Made by a program: the position numbers and the translations under genes. A stretch of 50,042 bases of DNA from Abiotrophia sp938010525 (GTDB lineage: Bacteria; Bacillota; Bacilli; Lactobacillales; Aerococcaceae), in contig NZ_CALLVK010000011.1 in the NCBI RefSeq assembly GCF_938010525.1, forward strand, positions 1-50,042. Reading direction: 5' to 3'. The notes below the pieces were generated by a model. That model saw only the letters and a program-made list of their open reading frames with translations. It made no database searches and was not told where the DNA came from. Shown one piece after another: positions 7,463-16,177 of the stretch; within the stretch, counting starts at the first letter, position 1; each line of letters starts with the position of its first letter.

Positions 7463-7906
7463 TTATTGAGCGCTTTGCGCAATGGCCTTTTCTAAATCAT
7501 CTACCACATCTTGCATGGTGATGCGCTTGAGCTCATTTTCCATGGCCGCTTGGATCTGTATCAATTTGCCATCTACCGCTTGGTGAATATTGCGGCCTAC
7601 CGGACAGTCCTGATGTGGGTTAGGATGGAAATTAAAGAGCCCATCCTTATCGACACTGTCTACCGTGACATAGATATCATAAAAAGTGATGGCATCCAGG
7701 GGTTTGGCCAAGCGTGACCCCCCACTGCCTTGACGCGACTCGATAATGCCCGCCGCCTTCAAGCCGGATAGGACCGACCGAACGACCACGGGGTTGACCT
7801 GAATACTCTCCGCTAGGAAGTTACTGGTCACGCGCTGCTGGTCTTGTCTCAAATAGATGACGGCCAATGAATGGATTGCAATGGTAAAGCGACTTGATAT
7901 TTGCAT
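7463..7906 (-). CDS. Rrf2 family transcriptional regulator
   Basis: 147 aa, with an N-terminal winged helix starting MQISSRFTIAIHSLAVI and the wing GSRLAKP around residues 63-69. Only one cysteine is visible (Cys101, in QDCPVG), not the three-Cys set that binds Fe-S in IscR or NsrR. It is therefore closer to YwnA/YwgB-like Rrf2 proteins, or to a single-thiol sensor. It precedes the nitroreductase gene on the same strand and probably controls it. A perfect palindrome lies just downstream of the promoter (8039-8065). The ribosome site is weak. Confidence 0.88.
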   Translation of the reverse strand: MQISSRFTIAIHSLAVIYLRQDQQRVTSNFLAESIQVNPVVVRSVLSGLKAAGIIESRQGSGGSRLAKPLDAITFYDIYVTVDSVDKDGLFNFHPNPHQDCPVGRNIHQAVDGKLIQIQAAMENELKRITMQDVVDDLEKAIAQSAQ

Positions 7907-8038
7907 AGACTCACACCCTATTTCTTACTTTCTTACCATGGTTGTGACGACTTAAGGCTGCTTAAGCAACCGTCTGCCTGGTTTACCATTGGCTACTGGG
8001 ACAACTCCTTAATCTACCCTCCTTTATTGTCAAATGCT

Positions 8039-8103
8039 AACTTGTAACTTTCTGTGTTACAAGTTTATGTTTAAATCTTACCACCCTGTCTTTTATTTGT
8101 CAA
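8039..8103 (-). promoter_or_regulatory. Rrf2 operon promoter and palindromic operator
   Basis: Minus strand: TTGACA (8098-8103), 17-bp spacer, TAAGAT (8075-8080). Immediately downstream is a perfect inverted repeat AACTTGTAAC (8039-8048) / GTTACAAGTT (8056-8065) with a 7-nt centre. It covers the expected transcription start region, a classic repressor position. Confidence 0.75.
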
Positions 8104-8249
8104 CCCCATTGACTTAAAATTGTTAGGCTTCATTTTTCCTTGATATAGAGCCCTTTCTAGCCAATTTGACTTAGCCAGAGCGAGTTCAAGGACAAATTTT
8201 TTTGAGTCCTGCAGGTTGGCCCCTTCCATTTGCCCTAATCCTAAACACG

Positions 8250-8288
8250 AACGAGGCCATTTTTCTTGGCCCTGGCCATTCGTTTTTT
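8250..8288 (+). terminator. Terminator-like hairpin upstream of fhs
   Basis: AACGAGGCC (8250-8258) pairs imperfectly with GGCCATTCGTT (8274-8284), followed by a run of T to 8288. It lies before the fhs -10, so it may insulate fhs rather than attenuate it. Confidence 0.4.
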
Positions 8289-8309
8289 AGCCACAAGGCC
8301 TGACATTTC

Positions 8310-8318
8310 TGTTATAAT
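8310..8318 (+). promoter_or_regulatory. fhs promoter, extended -10
   Basis: TGTTATAAT, an extended -10 (TGnTATAAT), 63 nt upstream of the fhs start. No clear -35 hexamer. Confidence 0.6.
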
Positions 8319-8380
8319 CATAGCAGAAGCCCCTTGCAAGGGCTGGCCATTACCAAGCATTCTAGGAGGACCGCTAATCC

Positions 8381-10054
8381 ATGACCCATCTATCTGATAT
8401 TGAAATCGCCAACTCTGTTAGCCCTCGCCCCATCGAGGACATCGCTGCTTCAGTGGGCTTAAAACCCCAAAACCTCTTCCGCTACGGCCATCACATCGCC
8501 AAAGTGGACCTGGCTTCCCTGCCCAAAGAAGCAAGCAAGCCAGGCAAACTAGTCCTAGTGACTGCTATCACCCCTACGCCTGCTGGCGAAGGTAAGACCA
8601 CGACCTCAGTAGGTCTGGCTGATGCCCTGACCCTGATTGGCAAGAAGGCCGCCATCGCCCTGCGCGAACCCTCCCTTGGCCCAGTCTTTGGGGTCAAAGG
8701 GGGCGCCGCTGGGGGCGGCTATGCCCAAGTCATTCCCATGGAAGATATCAACCTGCACTTTACCGGGGACTTCCATGCCATCGGCGCGGCTAACAACCTG
8801 CTGGCGGCCATGCTGGACAACCACATCCACCACGGCAATGCCCTAGGCATCGACAGCCGTCGTATCACCTGGAAACGGGTGGTCGACATGAACGACCGCC
8901 AGTTGCGTCATATCGTCAACGGCCTCCAAGGCAAGATTAACGGCGTACCGCGCGAAGACGGCTACGACATTACCGTCGCTTCCGAAATCATGGCGGTCCT
9001 CTGCTTGGCGACCAGCCTATCTGACCTCAAGGAGCGCCTGGCTCGCATCATCGTGGCCTATACCTTCGACGGCCGCCCTGTGACGGCCGCTGACCTCAAG
9101 GCTGAAGGCGCCATGGCCACCCTGCTCAAGAATGCCATTAACCCTAACCTGGTTCAAACCCTGGAAGGCACTCCTGCCTTTGTCCACGGTGGACCATTCG
9201 CCAACATCGCCCACGGCTGTAACTCGGTCCTAGCAACCAAGCTAGCCCTCCGCCAAGCCGATTATGTGGTCACCGAGGCTGGCTTCGGCGCTGACCTAGG
9301 TGCAGAAAAATTCCTAGACATCAAGTGTCGCCTGGCTGACTTAGAGCCTGACGCAGTCGTGCTAGTTGCCACCATCCGGGCCCTCAAGATGCACGGTGGC
9401 GTACCTAAGACGGACTTAGGTCCTGAAAACGTGGATGCCGTCAAGGCTGGCTTGCCTAACTTGGACAAGCACTTGGCTACCATCCAAGAATCCTTTGGCC
9501 TGCCAGTGGTCGTGGCCATCAACAAGTTCCCAACTGACACCGAGGCTGAACTCGAGGCCGTCTACCAAGCCTGCCAAGCCCGTGGCGTCGACGTGTCTAT
9601 CTCCGATGTTTGGGGCCAAGGCGGGGCCGGCGGTCGCGATTTGGCTGAGAAAGTAGTGGCTCTGACGGAAGCTCCTAAGGACTTCCGCTACATCTACGAC
9701 CTGGAAGATTCCATCCAAGACAAGATCACTAAGATCGTCCAAAAGGTCTACGGTGGCGCAGGCATCAGCCTGACCCCAGCGGCCAAGCGTGAGCTCAAGG
9801 AACTGGAAGACCTGGGATTCGGCCAGCTACCAATCTGTATGGCCAAGACCCAGTACTCCTTCTCCGACAATGCTAGCCTGATTGGCGCACCTAAGGACTT
9901 CACTGTCACCATTAAGAAACTCAAGGTCTCTGCCGGCGCAGGCTTCATCGTGGCCTTGACCGGCGACATCATGACCATGCCAGGTCTGCCTAAATCCCCT
10001 GCCGCTGAACGTATCGACATCGATGCCGACGGCAAGGTGACCGGCCTCTTCTAA
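8381..10054 (+). CDS. fhs: Formate-tetrahydrofolate ligase
   Basis: 557 aa, full length for the family. It catalyses ATP + formate + THF to 10-formyl-THF, feeding one-carbon units to purines and fMet. The ATP-binding loop TPTPAGEGKTTTS lies at residues 64-76, followed by the conserved EPSLGPVFGVKGGAAGGGYAQ-type stretch and ending with DIMTMPGLPKSPAA. The start has AGGAGG about 11 nt upstream. Cytoplasmic, monocistronic, with its own promoter and terminator. The gene is GC-rich with strongly biased codons, as expected for a well-expressed housekeeping enzyme. No THF riboswitch was recognised in the leader. Confidence 0.98.
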   Translation: MTHLSDIEIANSVSPRPIEDIAASVGLKPQNLFRYGHHIAKVDLASLPKEASKPGKLVLVTAITPTPAGEGKTTTSVGLADALTLIGKKAAIALREPSLGPVFGVKGGAAGGGYAQVIPMEDINLHFTGDFHAIGAANNLLAAMLDNHIHHGNALGIDSRRITWKRVVDMNDRQLRHIVNGLQGKINGVPREDGYDITVASEIMAVLCLATSLSDLKERLARIIVAYTFDGRPVTAADLKAEGAMATLLKNAINPNLVQTLEGTPAFVHGGPFANIAHGCNSVLATKLALRQADYVVTEAGFGADLGAEKFLDIKCRLADLEPDAVVLVATIRALKMHGGVPKTDLGPENVDAVKAGLPNLDKHLATIQESFGLPVVVAINKFPTDTEAELEAVYQACQARGVDVSISDVWGQGGAGGRDLAEKVVALTEAPKDFRYIYDLEDSIQDKITKIVQKVYGGAGISLTPAAKRELKELEDLGFGQLPICMAKTQYSFSDNASLIGAPKDFTVTIKKLKVSAGAGFIVALTGDIMTMPGLPKSPAAERIDIDADGKVTGLF

Positions 10055-10073
10055 CCTAATCCGAAACAAGCAA

Positions 10074-10107
10074 AGAGCCCCTGCCAGATGGCAGAGGCTC
10101 TCTTTAT
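10074..10107 (+). terminator. fhs terminator
   Basis: AGAGCCcCTGCC / GGCAGaGGCTCT with loop AGAT, followed by CTTTATT. It lies 20 nt after the fhs stop and overlaps the stop of the convergent HAD gene. Confidence 0.75.
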
Positions 10108-10925
10108 TTATCTTGTAAACTTGGCAAGTAATGCAGCAAGGCATGGGCCACGCCGTCTTCTTGATTGGACAGGGTCACGTAGTCCGCCTGGGCCTTAATG
10201 GCCTCACTGGCATTGGCTATAACCACCGCCTGGCCTACCACCTGGAACATGGCCAGGTCATTGGTCCCATCGCCAAAGGCCATGAGTTCCTGTCGGGTCA
10301 AGCCTTCGCGCTCCTGAATATACTGGATACCCAGAGATTTCTGGGCCAGGCGCGGCGTGACTTCCAGATAAGGAATGCTGGTCTGGTAGAGACCAATTTC
10401 GGCTTCTGGATAGGCTGTTGGCAAATAGGCTTTGACCTCTTCCATGAGGTCATGGTCGAAGGTTACCAGCATGAGCTTGAAGACCTTGCGCCAAGGGGCC
10501 TGGAAGAAGTCCTCATAGTCCACCAAGACATAGTCTAGACCAGTCAAGTTCTGCTCGTAGGCCACACAGTCATCGTAGCGGTCCACAAACCAGGTCTGAT
10601 CGTCGAAGACACTGATGCTGAGGTCAGGATAACGACCTCTTAAATCCAGGACCAGGGTCTTAGCTAATTCATATTCCATCCGGACCTCATGAATGACTTG
10701 GTGGCCCTCAGGGCTGGCTTGGAAAATATAGCCCCCATTGAAGCCCACGTGGACATCATGCAGGCCCAGCTGGTCGATAGCTTCCCGCATTTCCATAGGC
10801 GAGCGGGCTGATACCAGAGTCAGGGGCAGGCCAACTTGACGAATGACCTGGGCCGTCTCCGGGCTAATGCGGCCGTCCTCCCGCAGAATGGTTCCGTCCA
10901 TATCGGAAAAAAGATGTCTAATCAT
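10104..10925 (-). CDS. Cof-type HAD-IIB phosphatase
   Basis: 273 aa. Motif I is DMDGT at residues 8-12, with the nucleophile Asp8 and acid/base Asp10. The C-terminal motif IV is FGDGTNDLAMF, followed by VVIANASEAIKAQADYVT. The cap between them is the IIB type. Such enzymes dephosphorylate sugar phosphates, FMN or PLP; the substrate cannot be told from sequence. The start at 10925 follows GGAGGCAGCC. It is convergent with fhs and is followed upstream by the ABC-2 genes on the same strand. Confidence 0.92.
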   Translation of the reverse strand: MIRHLFSDMDGTILREDGRISPETAQVIRQVGLPLTLVSARSPMEMREAIDQLGLHDVHVGFNGGYIFQASPEGHQVIHEVRMEYELAKTLVLDLRGRYPDLSISVFDDQTWFVDRYDDCVAYEQNLTGLDYVLVDYEDFFQAPWRKVFKLMLVTFDHDLMEEVKAYLPTAYPEAEIGLYQTSIPYLEVTPRLAQKSLGIQYIQEREGLTRQELMAFGDGTNDLAMFQVVGQAVVIANASEAIKAQADYVTLSNQEDGVAHALLHYLPSLQDK

Positions 10926-10971
10926 GGCTGCCTCCTTGCTAGCTTGTGCTTACTAATCGTTGACAGACGCC

Positions 10972-11781
10972 TTAATTATTGAGAATAAATTTCTCAAAAT
11001 TGAATATTTTCATAAGAAGCAAGAAGGTTACCATCACGAGTAGAACTAAAACCGCGATAAAGACCACCGTTTCAAAGACACCTAGAATTAAGACCCCGGT
11101 GGATTGAGAAAGCAAGATACCGATGATTGGCATTACGATGATCATGGCTACCCCTTGGGCTGACTTACTGTTCTTCAAATATTGTGAACTGCCAATAATC
11201 AGCAAGATTGATAAAAAGACCAGCAGAGGCGAAATCACTAGGATTACTAATATCCAGGTCAGATTAGGCAAGATCAAATGCCCAAAATAGCCCCAGCCTA
11301 GTGTATTCACCACTAAGGTATAAGCCAGAGAGGAAAGCGTGGACAGGGCCAAGGACGGCAAGGCACAACCTAAGGCTTTTCCTAGAATCAGGATTTTTGG
11401 CGATAGGGGCGTGTATAAAAGGCCCTCCAAAGTCTTGTGCTCCTTCTCCCCAATAAAGCTGTTGCTGGCTAATAGCGTCGCAAACATAATAGGCTGCAAC
11501 ATAAATAGCGGTAAGAAGAAGTAGGTCAGGACAGCGTAGAGGGGTATGGTTTCCTTGGTCAGATAAGCTGGATAATCGATAAGCTTAAACTGTTCAAGAA
11601 AAGTATTAAGACCCACTATGCTAGCCGACATTTCCTTACTCGTGCCCACAAGTAATATGAGGGTTGGAAGGACAAGGCTAAAGATAATGGCCATGGACAG
11701 TAAGGACAGCAGTAAGCCTTTCTCCTTGACTAATTCCTTGTATTCCTTTTTGATTATGACCTTTATTTGATGTCTATTCAT
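10972..11781 (-). CDS. ABC-2 type transporter permease
   Basis: 269 aa with about six membrane segments: one near residues 24-45, a group between 85 and 200, and two at the C-terminus. The segment FIGEKEHKTLEGLLYTPLS is the conserved cytoplasmic coupling loop of NatB/ABC-2 permeases. It overlaps the 3' end of the ATPase gene by 8 bp, so the two are co-translated. It forms the membrane half of an exporter with that ATPase; the substrate is unknown (ions, lipids or peptides are possible for the family). Confidence 0.88.
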   Translation of the reverse strand: MNRHQIKVIIKKEYKELVKEKGLLLSLLSMAIIFSLVLPTLILLVGTSKEMSASIVGLNTFLEQFKLIDYPAYLTKETIPLYAVLTYFFLPLFMLQPIMFATLLASNSFIGEKEHKTLEGLLYTPLSPKILILGKALGCALPSLALSTLSSLAYTLVVNTLGWGYFGHLILPNLTWILVILVISPLLVFLSILLIIGSSQYLKNSKSAQGVAMIIVMPIIGILLSQSTGVLILGVFETVVFIAVLVLLVMVTFLLLMKIFNFEKFILNN

Positions 11782-12685
11782 GGCTGTCTACCCCAATAAT
11801 TCTAAAGTATATTTCTTTGACGGTTTCCCTTACTTTATAGACATAATGAATGTCATTGCCTTTTTGAACTAAGCTTCTGACCAGGTCAGCTAGTTGATTA
11901 TCGCTCTCCACTGAGACGGTAAATTCATCCTGCAGATTCCCCGCTACCTGGCCATGGGCATCTAATTCCTTGATATGATCAGGGTTAAATTTACCTTCAA
12001 AATGGACTTGCTTATCTTGGCGACGTAGCTTATCCACTGCATCGCTGATTAGGATCTTTCCTTCAGAGATAATGCCAATACTATCGACCACGCCATCCAT
12101 GCCATAGAGATAGTGGGTGGACATGATAATGGTCACGCCCTCCTGCTTGAGGGTCTTAATGAAGTCATAAAACTCATCAATGGCAGCTGGGTCTAGCCCT
12201 GTTGTTGGCTCATCCAAAATCAAGACCTCAGGATTATGAAACATGGCTCTAGCCAGCATGACTTTCTGCCGATTACCCTTACTGAGACTCCCTACTGGCA
12301 TGTTGGAATAGGCTTCTAAATGAAACTTCTGCTTCAAGTCAACTAGGCGTTTTTTGATCGTGGCTTGGTCTAAACCATAGATTTGACCCCATAAGGCCAG
12401 ATTGTCTTCAAGCGTTAGATTTTCATAGAGATTCCCATCATTTTGAACCCCAATACGCAATAAGAGATCAGACCGGGATTGAGCAGTTAGCTCCTGGCCA
12501 AAGAGCCTAATGGTCCCCGTCTCAGCCTTCAACAAACCTAAAATGATACGAATCAGGGTAGTCTTCCCTGCCCCATTGGGTCCCAGCAAGGCGAAGACTT
12601 GGCCTCTCCCAATACTTAAAGAGACATCTTGAATAACCTCTTTTGACCCAATTTTCTTATTAACTCCATTAATCTCAATTACCAT
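11774..12685 (-). CDS. ABC transporter ATP-binding protein (ABC-2 exporter)
   Basis: 303 aa. Walker A GPNGAGKTT near residues 35-43, signature LSKGNRQKV, Walker B VLILDEPTTGLDP, then the switch His in MSTHY. A ~75-residue C-terminal extension is typical of CcmA/NatA-type subunits. The start at 12685 is preceded by AGAGGAG at a somewhat long spacing. First gene of a two-gene unit with the permease. Confidence 0.92.
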   Translation of the reverse strand: MVIEINGVNKKIGSKEVIQDVSLSIGRGQVFALLGPNGAGKTTLIRIILGLLKAETGTIRLFGQELTAQSRSDLLLRIGVQNDGNLYENLTLEDNLALWGQIYGLDQATIKKRLVDLKQKFHLEAYSNMPVGSLSKGNRQKVMLARAMFHNPEVLILDEPTTGLDPAAIDEFYDFIKTLKQEGVTIIMSTHYLYGMDGVVDSIGIISEGKILISDAVDKLRRQDKQVHFEGKFNPDHIKELDAHGQVAGNLQDEFTVSVESDNQLADLVRSLVQKGNDIHYVYKVRETVKEIYFRIIGVDSHE

Positions 12686-12816
12686 TAGCTTTTCGCGCTC
12701 CTCTTACGACATCAATCAAGCAAAGAAAATATATGACGGTGAACTCTGAATTTATTTGAATCTCTTTCCCATACCCTTGGGCACTAATTTTGGCGCCTCC
12801 TTTGAAGCTAGCCTAA

Positions 12817-13431
12817 CTAATACTCCGCCTGAGCAAAATACTCCTTGAGCTCGTCAATGGCGATTTCCAAGTCTACTTCTTCTGCCTTCTTGGGCAGGCG
12901 TAGCTCTAGGACTTGCCAGTTAGCTAGGGACACAATCAGATAGCGAGTCTTCTGCAGTCGGCCCCACCAGTTGCGTTGGTGGCGGCTGGACTCAGCTGGC
13001 CGCATATTCTGGTCGGGCTCTTCCCAGTTAATATCGAAATCCATGGTCAGAATATCATTGAAATGCCAGACCTCTAGTCCATCGCCCCAGAAGATTAGGT
13101 GGTTCTGATAGACCATGCAGGTAATCTCGGGCCACTCCCGGTCAGGCTGGAAGTCATCGCTTTCCACTTGGGGATAGTTTTGGACTAGGTAGTGCCAGCA
13201 CTCCTTATTGTGGCGGCGAATCAGCCAGCATTGGCGGATTAGCCAGAGCAAGCGGGCGATTAGAGGCGCAGCAAATAATATCAGTGCAACTCTAAAAATA
13301 TACATGAAGACTAGGCTTGCTAGGCAACGGGCAATGGCCCCATAGCGAGAGCGAAGGCCTAGGCCATAGATGCGATGCCTCGGAAAATGACTCTTAAGCC
13401 GGGGACGTGGTGGGGATGGTTTTTGCGACAT
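12817..13431 (-). CDS. Hypothetical membrane-anchored protein
   Basis: 204 aa. A basic N-terminus (residues 1-35) is followed by one long or two close membrane segments (about 38-70). The remainder is a soluble domain rich in Trp and beta strands (WPEITCMVYQNHLIFW). The shape resembles YcxB-like proteins, which have two membrane segments and a C-terminal beta domain, but I do not claim the family. The ribosome site GGAGTAAACC overlaps the stop of the upstream gene, so translation is coupled. Last gene of a four-gene operon. Confidence 0.72.
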   Translation of the reverse strand: MSQKPSPPRPRLKSHFPRHRIYGLGLRSRYGAIARCLASLVFMYIFRVALILFAAPLIARLLWLIRQCWLIRRHNKECWHYLVQNYPQVESDDFQPDREWPEITCMVYQNHLIFWGDGLEVWHFNDILTMDFDINWEEPDQNMRPAESSRHQRNWWGRLQKTRYLIVSLANWQVLELRLPKKAEEVDLEIAIDELKEYFAQAEY

Positions 13432-13434
13432 GGT

Positions 13435-13953
13435 TTACTCCTTGATTTGACAATCTAATGCTAAGCGCTCTTCTAAATAAGCGATCTTAGCAAAGTCTTT
13501 ATGATTATTTTGATCATTGCGATAGGAATCCTGGGAGGAAGCCCGGTAGATGGCCAGATACTGGCTCATGGTAGGTAAATAGAAGCGGACCCCCTGACAG
13601 TCTTCCAGGGGCAGGTCCTCCAAGGCCACGCCGGCAAAGTCTGGCAAAGTATCCAGCACGCCAAACTCTACTGAGCCAGCAGGCCCTTGAAATTCATGCT
13701 CGTGCCGGTCTACCAAGACATAGCCCAGATCTTCCATCAGGCCTTCAAGCAGCTCAAAGTCATAGATGCGTAAGTGGTCAGACGCCTCCCACCCCCGCGG
13801 GTCACCCGGCACATGGATGTCCAGGTCGCGCGCCTGCCAGGATCGGCCCGTCCGGACTTCAAGACCGACTGAGCCCATTAAGAGGGGCACAAGGCCCCGC
13901 TCATTCAAGGCTCTAGCAATGCTTAAAAAGGCTTCAAATAAGGGACTGGTCAT
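13435..13953 (-). CDS. Putative nucleotidyltransferase-fold protein
   Basis: 172 aa. LLMGSVGLEVRTG followed by ARDLDIHVPGDPRGW resembles the GS...DxD arrangement of MNT-type nucleotidyltransferases, although the second half of the active site is not obvious. Similar small streptococcal proteins are sometimes labelled phosphoribosylanthranilate isomerase; nothing here supports that name. ATG 13953 is preferred over a TTG three bases earlier. It sits between the flavodoxin-fold oxidoreductase and the membrane-anchored protein in one operon. Confidence 0.7.
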   Translation of the reverse strand: MTSPLFEAFLSIARALNERGLVPLLMGSVGLEVRTGRSWQARDLDIHVPGDPRGWEASDHLRIYDFELLEGLMEDLGYVLVDRHEHEFQGPAGSVEFGVLDTLPDFAGVALEDLPLEDCQGVRFYLPTMSQYLAIYRASSQDSYRNDQNNHKDFAKIAYLEERLALDCQIKE

Positions 13954-13973
13954 CAACTCACTTGGCTCCCTTC

Positions 13974-14558
13974 TTAGAGGCTGGCCGCTTGGGCTTGAAT
14001 TTTATCTAGGAAGGCCGCAATTTTCTCAGGCTTGCTGCCACGCACATAGGCTAATTGGCTTTGTTGAACTGGCTTAATGCCCACCATGCGCAGAATATGG
14101 CGAGCTAAAACGCGACCATAATCCTGCATGAAGAGGCGGGCGAAGAAGCCTACTGTATCGTGGGTGGTGATGACCCAGCCGGTTCGGCCCTTAAGCAGGG
14201 CTTGAGGGATTGGATTATCACTATAATCGTAGGCAAAGCCCTTAACCAAGACGCGATCAACAAAGCCCTTAAGTATAGCAGGCATGCCGCCCCACCAAAT
14301 GGGATAGATGAAGATTAGATGGTCAGCCCAAGTCACCAAGTCGCGATAAGGGGCCATTTGCGGGTCCTTGTCTAAATCGCGACGTTTATGGTCTTGATCG
14401 AAGACTAGGCAGGGATCAAAGCCCTTTTCCTTATGCTCCTGGTAGAGATCTAGGGTCTTGACCTCATGGCGGCCCGCTAGCCCAGCCTGCACTCGGGCTA
14501 GAATCTGAGCATTGAGACCTTGATGATTTGGGTAGGCATAAACAATTAAGACTTTCAT
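13974..14558 (-). CDS. NAD(P)H-dependent oxidoreductase (flavodoxin-like fold)
   Basis: 194 aa. The N-terminal MKVLIVYAYPNHQGLN is the flavin phosphate loop of the Flavodoxin_2 family (NQO1/KefF/MdaB-like). FIYPIWWGGMPAILKGFVDRV is the conserved substrate/FAD segment. Such enzymes carry out two-electron reduction of quinones or act as KefF-type ancillary subunits. The start at 14558 follows GGAGGTAATCACC. Second gene of the operon that begins at 15140. Confidence 0.88.
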   Translation of the reverse strand: MKVLIVYAYPNHQGLNAQILARVQAGLAGRHEVKTLDLYQEHKEKGFDPCLVFDQDHKRRDLDKDPQMAPYRDLVTWADHLIFIYPIWWGGMPAILKGFVDRVLVKGFAYDYSDNPIPQALLKGRTGWVITTHDTVGFFARLFMQDYGRVLARHILRMVGIKPVQQSQLAYVRGSKPEKIAAFLDKIQAQAASL

Positions 14559-14588
14559 GGTGATTACCTCCTTATAATCTATGACGTG

Positions 14589-15140
14589 TTAGTCGGCTTG
14601 CTCCTCCTCAGCTAAGAGACGTTGGAAGCCATACTCGTAGAGGTAGCTGGCCAGACGGGTCAGGACGACAGGACGCTGGGCGATTTCGGCTTGAACCCGG
14701 ATCATGGCATCCACTGAAACCTGTAATCTCAACATGGCCTGGCGGAAGCGCCAGTGGTTGTAGACATTCATAGCAACCAGGAAGACTAAGCAGAGCGAGG
14801 TCAGGTTCCAGACAAACTGATCCGGCCTTAGGGCCAAGAGCCCCGTCAGCATGGTTTCTAAGAAAGGCCAGGCCTGGTCCAAGTGACCATTAAAGAATTC
14901 CACTACTAGGACCAAGAGCACGAAGCCCAAGACAAAGATCAGACCGTCTTGTAGGGTATCAAGCAGAGCCAGCAGGGACTGGACGATTTTCTTAGCGGTC
15001 AGACCACTTAGGTCCTGTTTAATCAGCTCCTGGTAGCGATCGTAGTCGCGCTCAGTCAGGTCGGCCTCTTCCCGCTCCAGCTTAAGGACCAGCTTGTCCC
15101 TGTCCTCTGGACTCAGTTTCCTGACATTGGTTGGCTCCAT
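14589..15140 (-). CDS. Hypothetical membrane protein with charged N-terminus
   Basis: 183 aa, not recognised. The highly charged N-terminal ~50 residues (SPEDRDKLVLKLEREEADLTERDYDRYQ) may form a coiled coil. Two membrane segments follow, at about 65-85 and 115-132, and the cytoplasmic tail is rich in Glu. First gene of the four-gene operon; the start follows AAGGAGGTGTTAAG, and an extended -10 lies 24-29 nt upstream. The Lys/Glu-rich opening and two-TM layout recall DUF1129-like proteins only loosely. Confidence 0.7.
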   Translation of the reverse strand: MEPTNVRKLSPEDRDKLVLKLEREEADLTERDYDRYQELIKQDLSGLTAKKIVQSLLALLDTLQDGLIFVLGFVLLVLVVEFFNGHLDQAWPFLETMLTGLLALRPDQFVWNLTSLCLVFLVAMNVYNHWRFRQAMLRLQVSVDAMIRVQAEIAQRPVVLTRLASYLYEYGFQRLLAEEEQAD

Positions 15141-15163
15141 CTTAACACCTCCTTGATAGCTCT

Positions 15164-15172
15164 ATTATAGCA
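15164..15172 (-). promoter_or_regulatory. Extended -10 promoter of the 15140-12817 operon
   Basis: TGCTATAAT on the minus strand, 24 nt before the first start codon, giving a very short leader. Confidence 0.6.
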
Positions 15173-15277
15173 CAAAGGCAATTAGGCCCCAAGTCCTCCC
15201 CCTTATCCTTGATTTATGAGTCCAGAATTATTAAAATGATAGATGAATAGTATACTGTAAAGGATTTGACTGCGATT

Positions 15278-16156
15278 ATGCAACTGCTTGAAGGCGTCTA
15301 TGCCCCCCACCAACACAAACGACTCAAAGACATCCTCCTCCTGATCATTGGCATTCTACTCTTTAGTGTCTATGCCGGCCTACTAGTCCCTTATAACGGG
15401 ATCGGGGCCAGTGGCACTATCGGGATTGGCCTGATTATGCAGAAGTATTTCGGCATTCCCATTGGGACCACCCAATTAGCCCTCAACGTCCCCCTCTTCT
15501 ACATTGCCTACAAATATATCGGCAAGCAATTTCTCCTACTAACCGGGGCCACTATTTTCGCCTCCTCCTTCCTCATTAACAATCTGCCCAATATGGTAGC
15601 CCCAGTTGAACTCCACGATTCTCTAGTGTCCGCCATCTTCTGTGGCATCATCTCTGGGATTGCCATGAGCTTTCTGCTGATTGCGGGTGCTTCAACAGGC
15701 GGGACCGACATTACCGGTAAATTCCTGGCCAAGCGCTTCAAATGGAGCATCCCGACGGTCTTCCTCATGCAGGACATCCTGGTCTACAGCTTGATCTGGC
15801 TGACCTTCGACATTCAACACGTCATGTATGCCCTGATTATGAGCTTCGTCCGTAACCAGACCATGAAGAACATCCAACGCTTCTTCTCGGCCTATATCCA
15901 ATGTTCGATTATCTGTCTCAATCCGCAAGAAGTCGTGTCTGCCATCAACTCCCGTCTGGGCCGGGGCTCGACCATTATTGAAGTGGAAGGTGGCTATTCC
16001 CACCAGAAACAATACATGATCATCCTCATTATTCAGCAAAATGAGCTGCATACCCTCAAGAAAATTATCGCCCAAACCAGTCCCAAGTCCTTCATCACCA
16101 TTACCAACATCAACAATATCTTGGGCAACTTCAAGGAACACTCCTACGAATTATAA
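15278..16156 (+). CDS. YitT family membrane protein
   Basis: 292 aa. The layout is typical: about five to six membrane segments between residues 20 and 200, the GASTGGTDITGKFLAKR motif, and a C-terminal cytoplasmic DUF2179 domain (EVEGGYSHQKQYMIILIIQQNE). Function in the family is unsettled; a transporter role is often assumed. ATG 15278 is preferred because the TTG at 15266 touches the AAAGGA, although the chosen spacing is long (13 nt). A -10-like TATACT lies at 15251-15256. Confidence 0.88.
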   Translation: MQLLEGVYAPHQHKRLKDILLLIIGILLFSVYAGLLVPYNGIGASGTIGIGLIMQKYFGIPIGTTQLALNVPLFYIAYKYIGKQFLLLTGATIFASSFLINNLPNMVAPVELHDSLVSAIFCGIISGIAMSFLLIAGASTGGTDITGKFLAKRFKWSIPTVFLMQDILVYSLIWLTFDIQHVMYALIMSFVRNQTMKNIQRFFSAYIQCSIICLNPQEVVSAINSRLGRGSTIIEVEGGYSHQKQYMIILIIQQNELHTLKKIIAQTSPKSFITITNINNILGNFKEHSYEL

Positions 16157-16177
16157 GACAACAAAAAAGGCTCGCAC

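Larger units (their letters stand above)
7907..8380. other. Divergent intergenic region, 474 bp
   Basis: Holds the Rrf2 promoter and operator (8039-8103, minus strand), a terminator-like hairpin (8250-8288) and the fhs promoter (8310-8318, plus strand). The leader of the Rrf2 gene would be about 160 nt. No gene was seen. Confidence 0.6.

Noticed and set aside
8139..8380. THF riboswitch in front of fhs
   Set aside because: No conserved THF-aptamer core could be found; only a terminator-like hairpin and an extended -10 are present.
9017..9742. Antisense frames inside fhs
   Set aside because: Typical shadows of a GC-rich, codon-biased gene; no ribosome sites and no recognisable products.
13435..13953. 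Phosphoribosylanthranilate isomerase annotation for the nucleotidyltransferase-like gene
   Set aside because: The protein lacks TrpF barrel motifs; the name seems to be a propagated misannotation in related genomes.
15266..15277. TTG start for the YitT gene
   Set aside because: The TTG touches the AAAGGA ribosome site, leaving no room for initiation; ATG 15278 is more plausible despite a long spacing.
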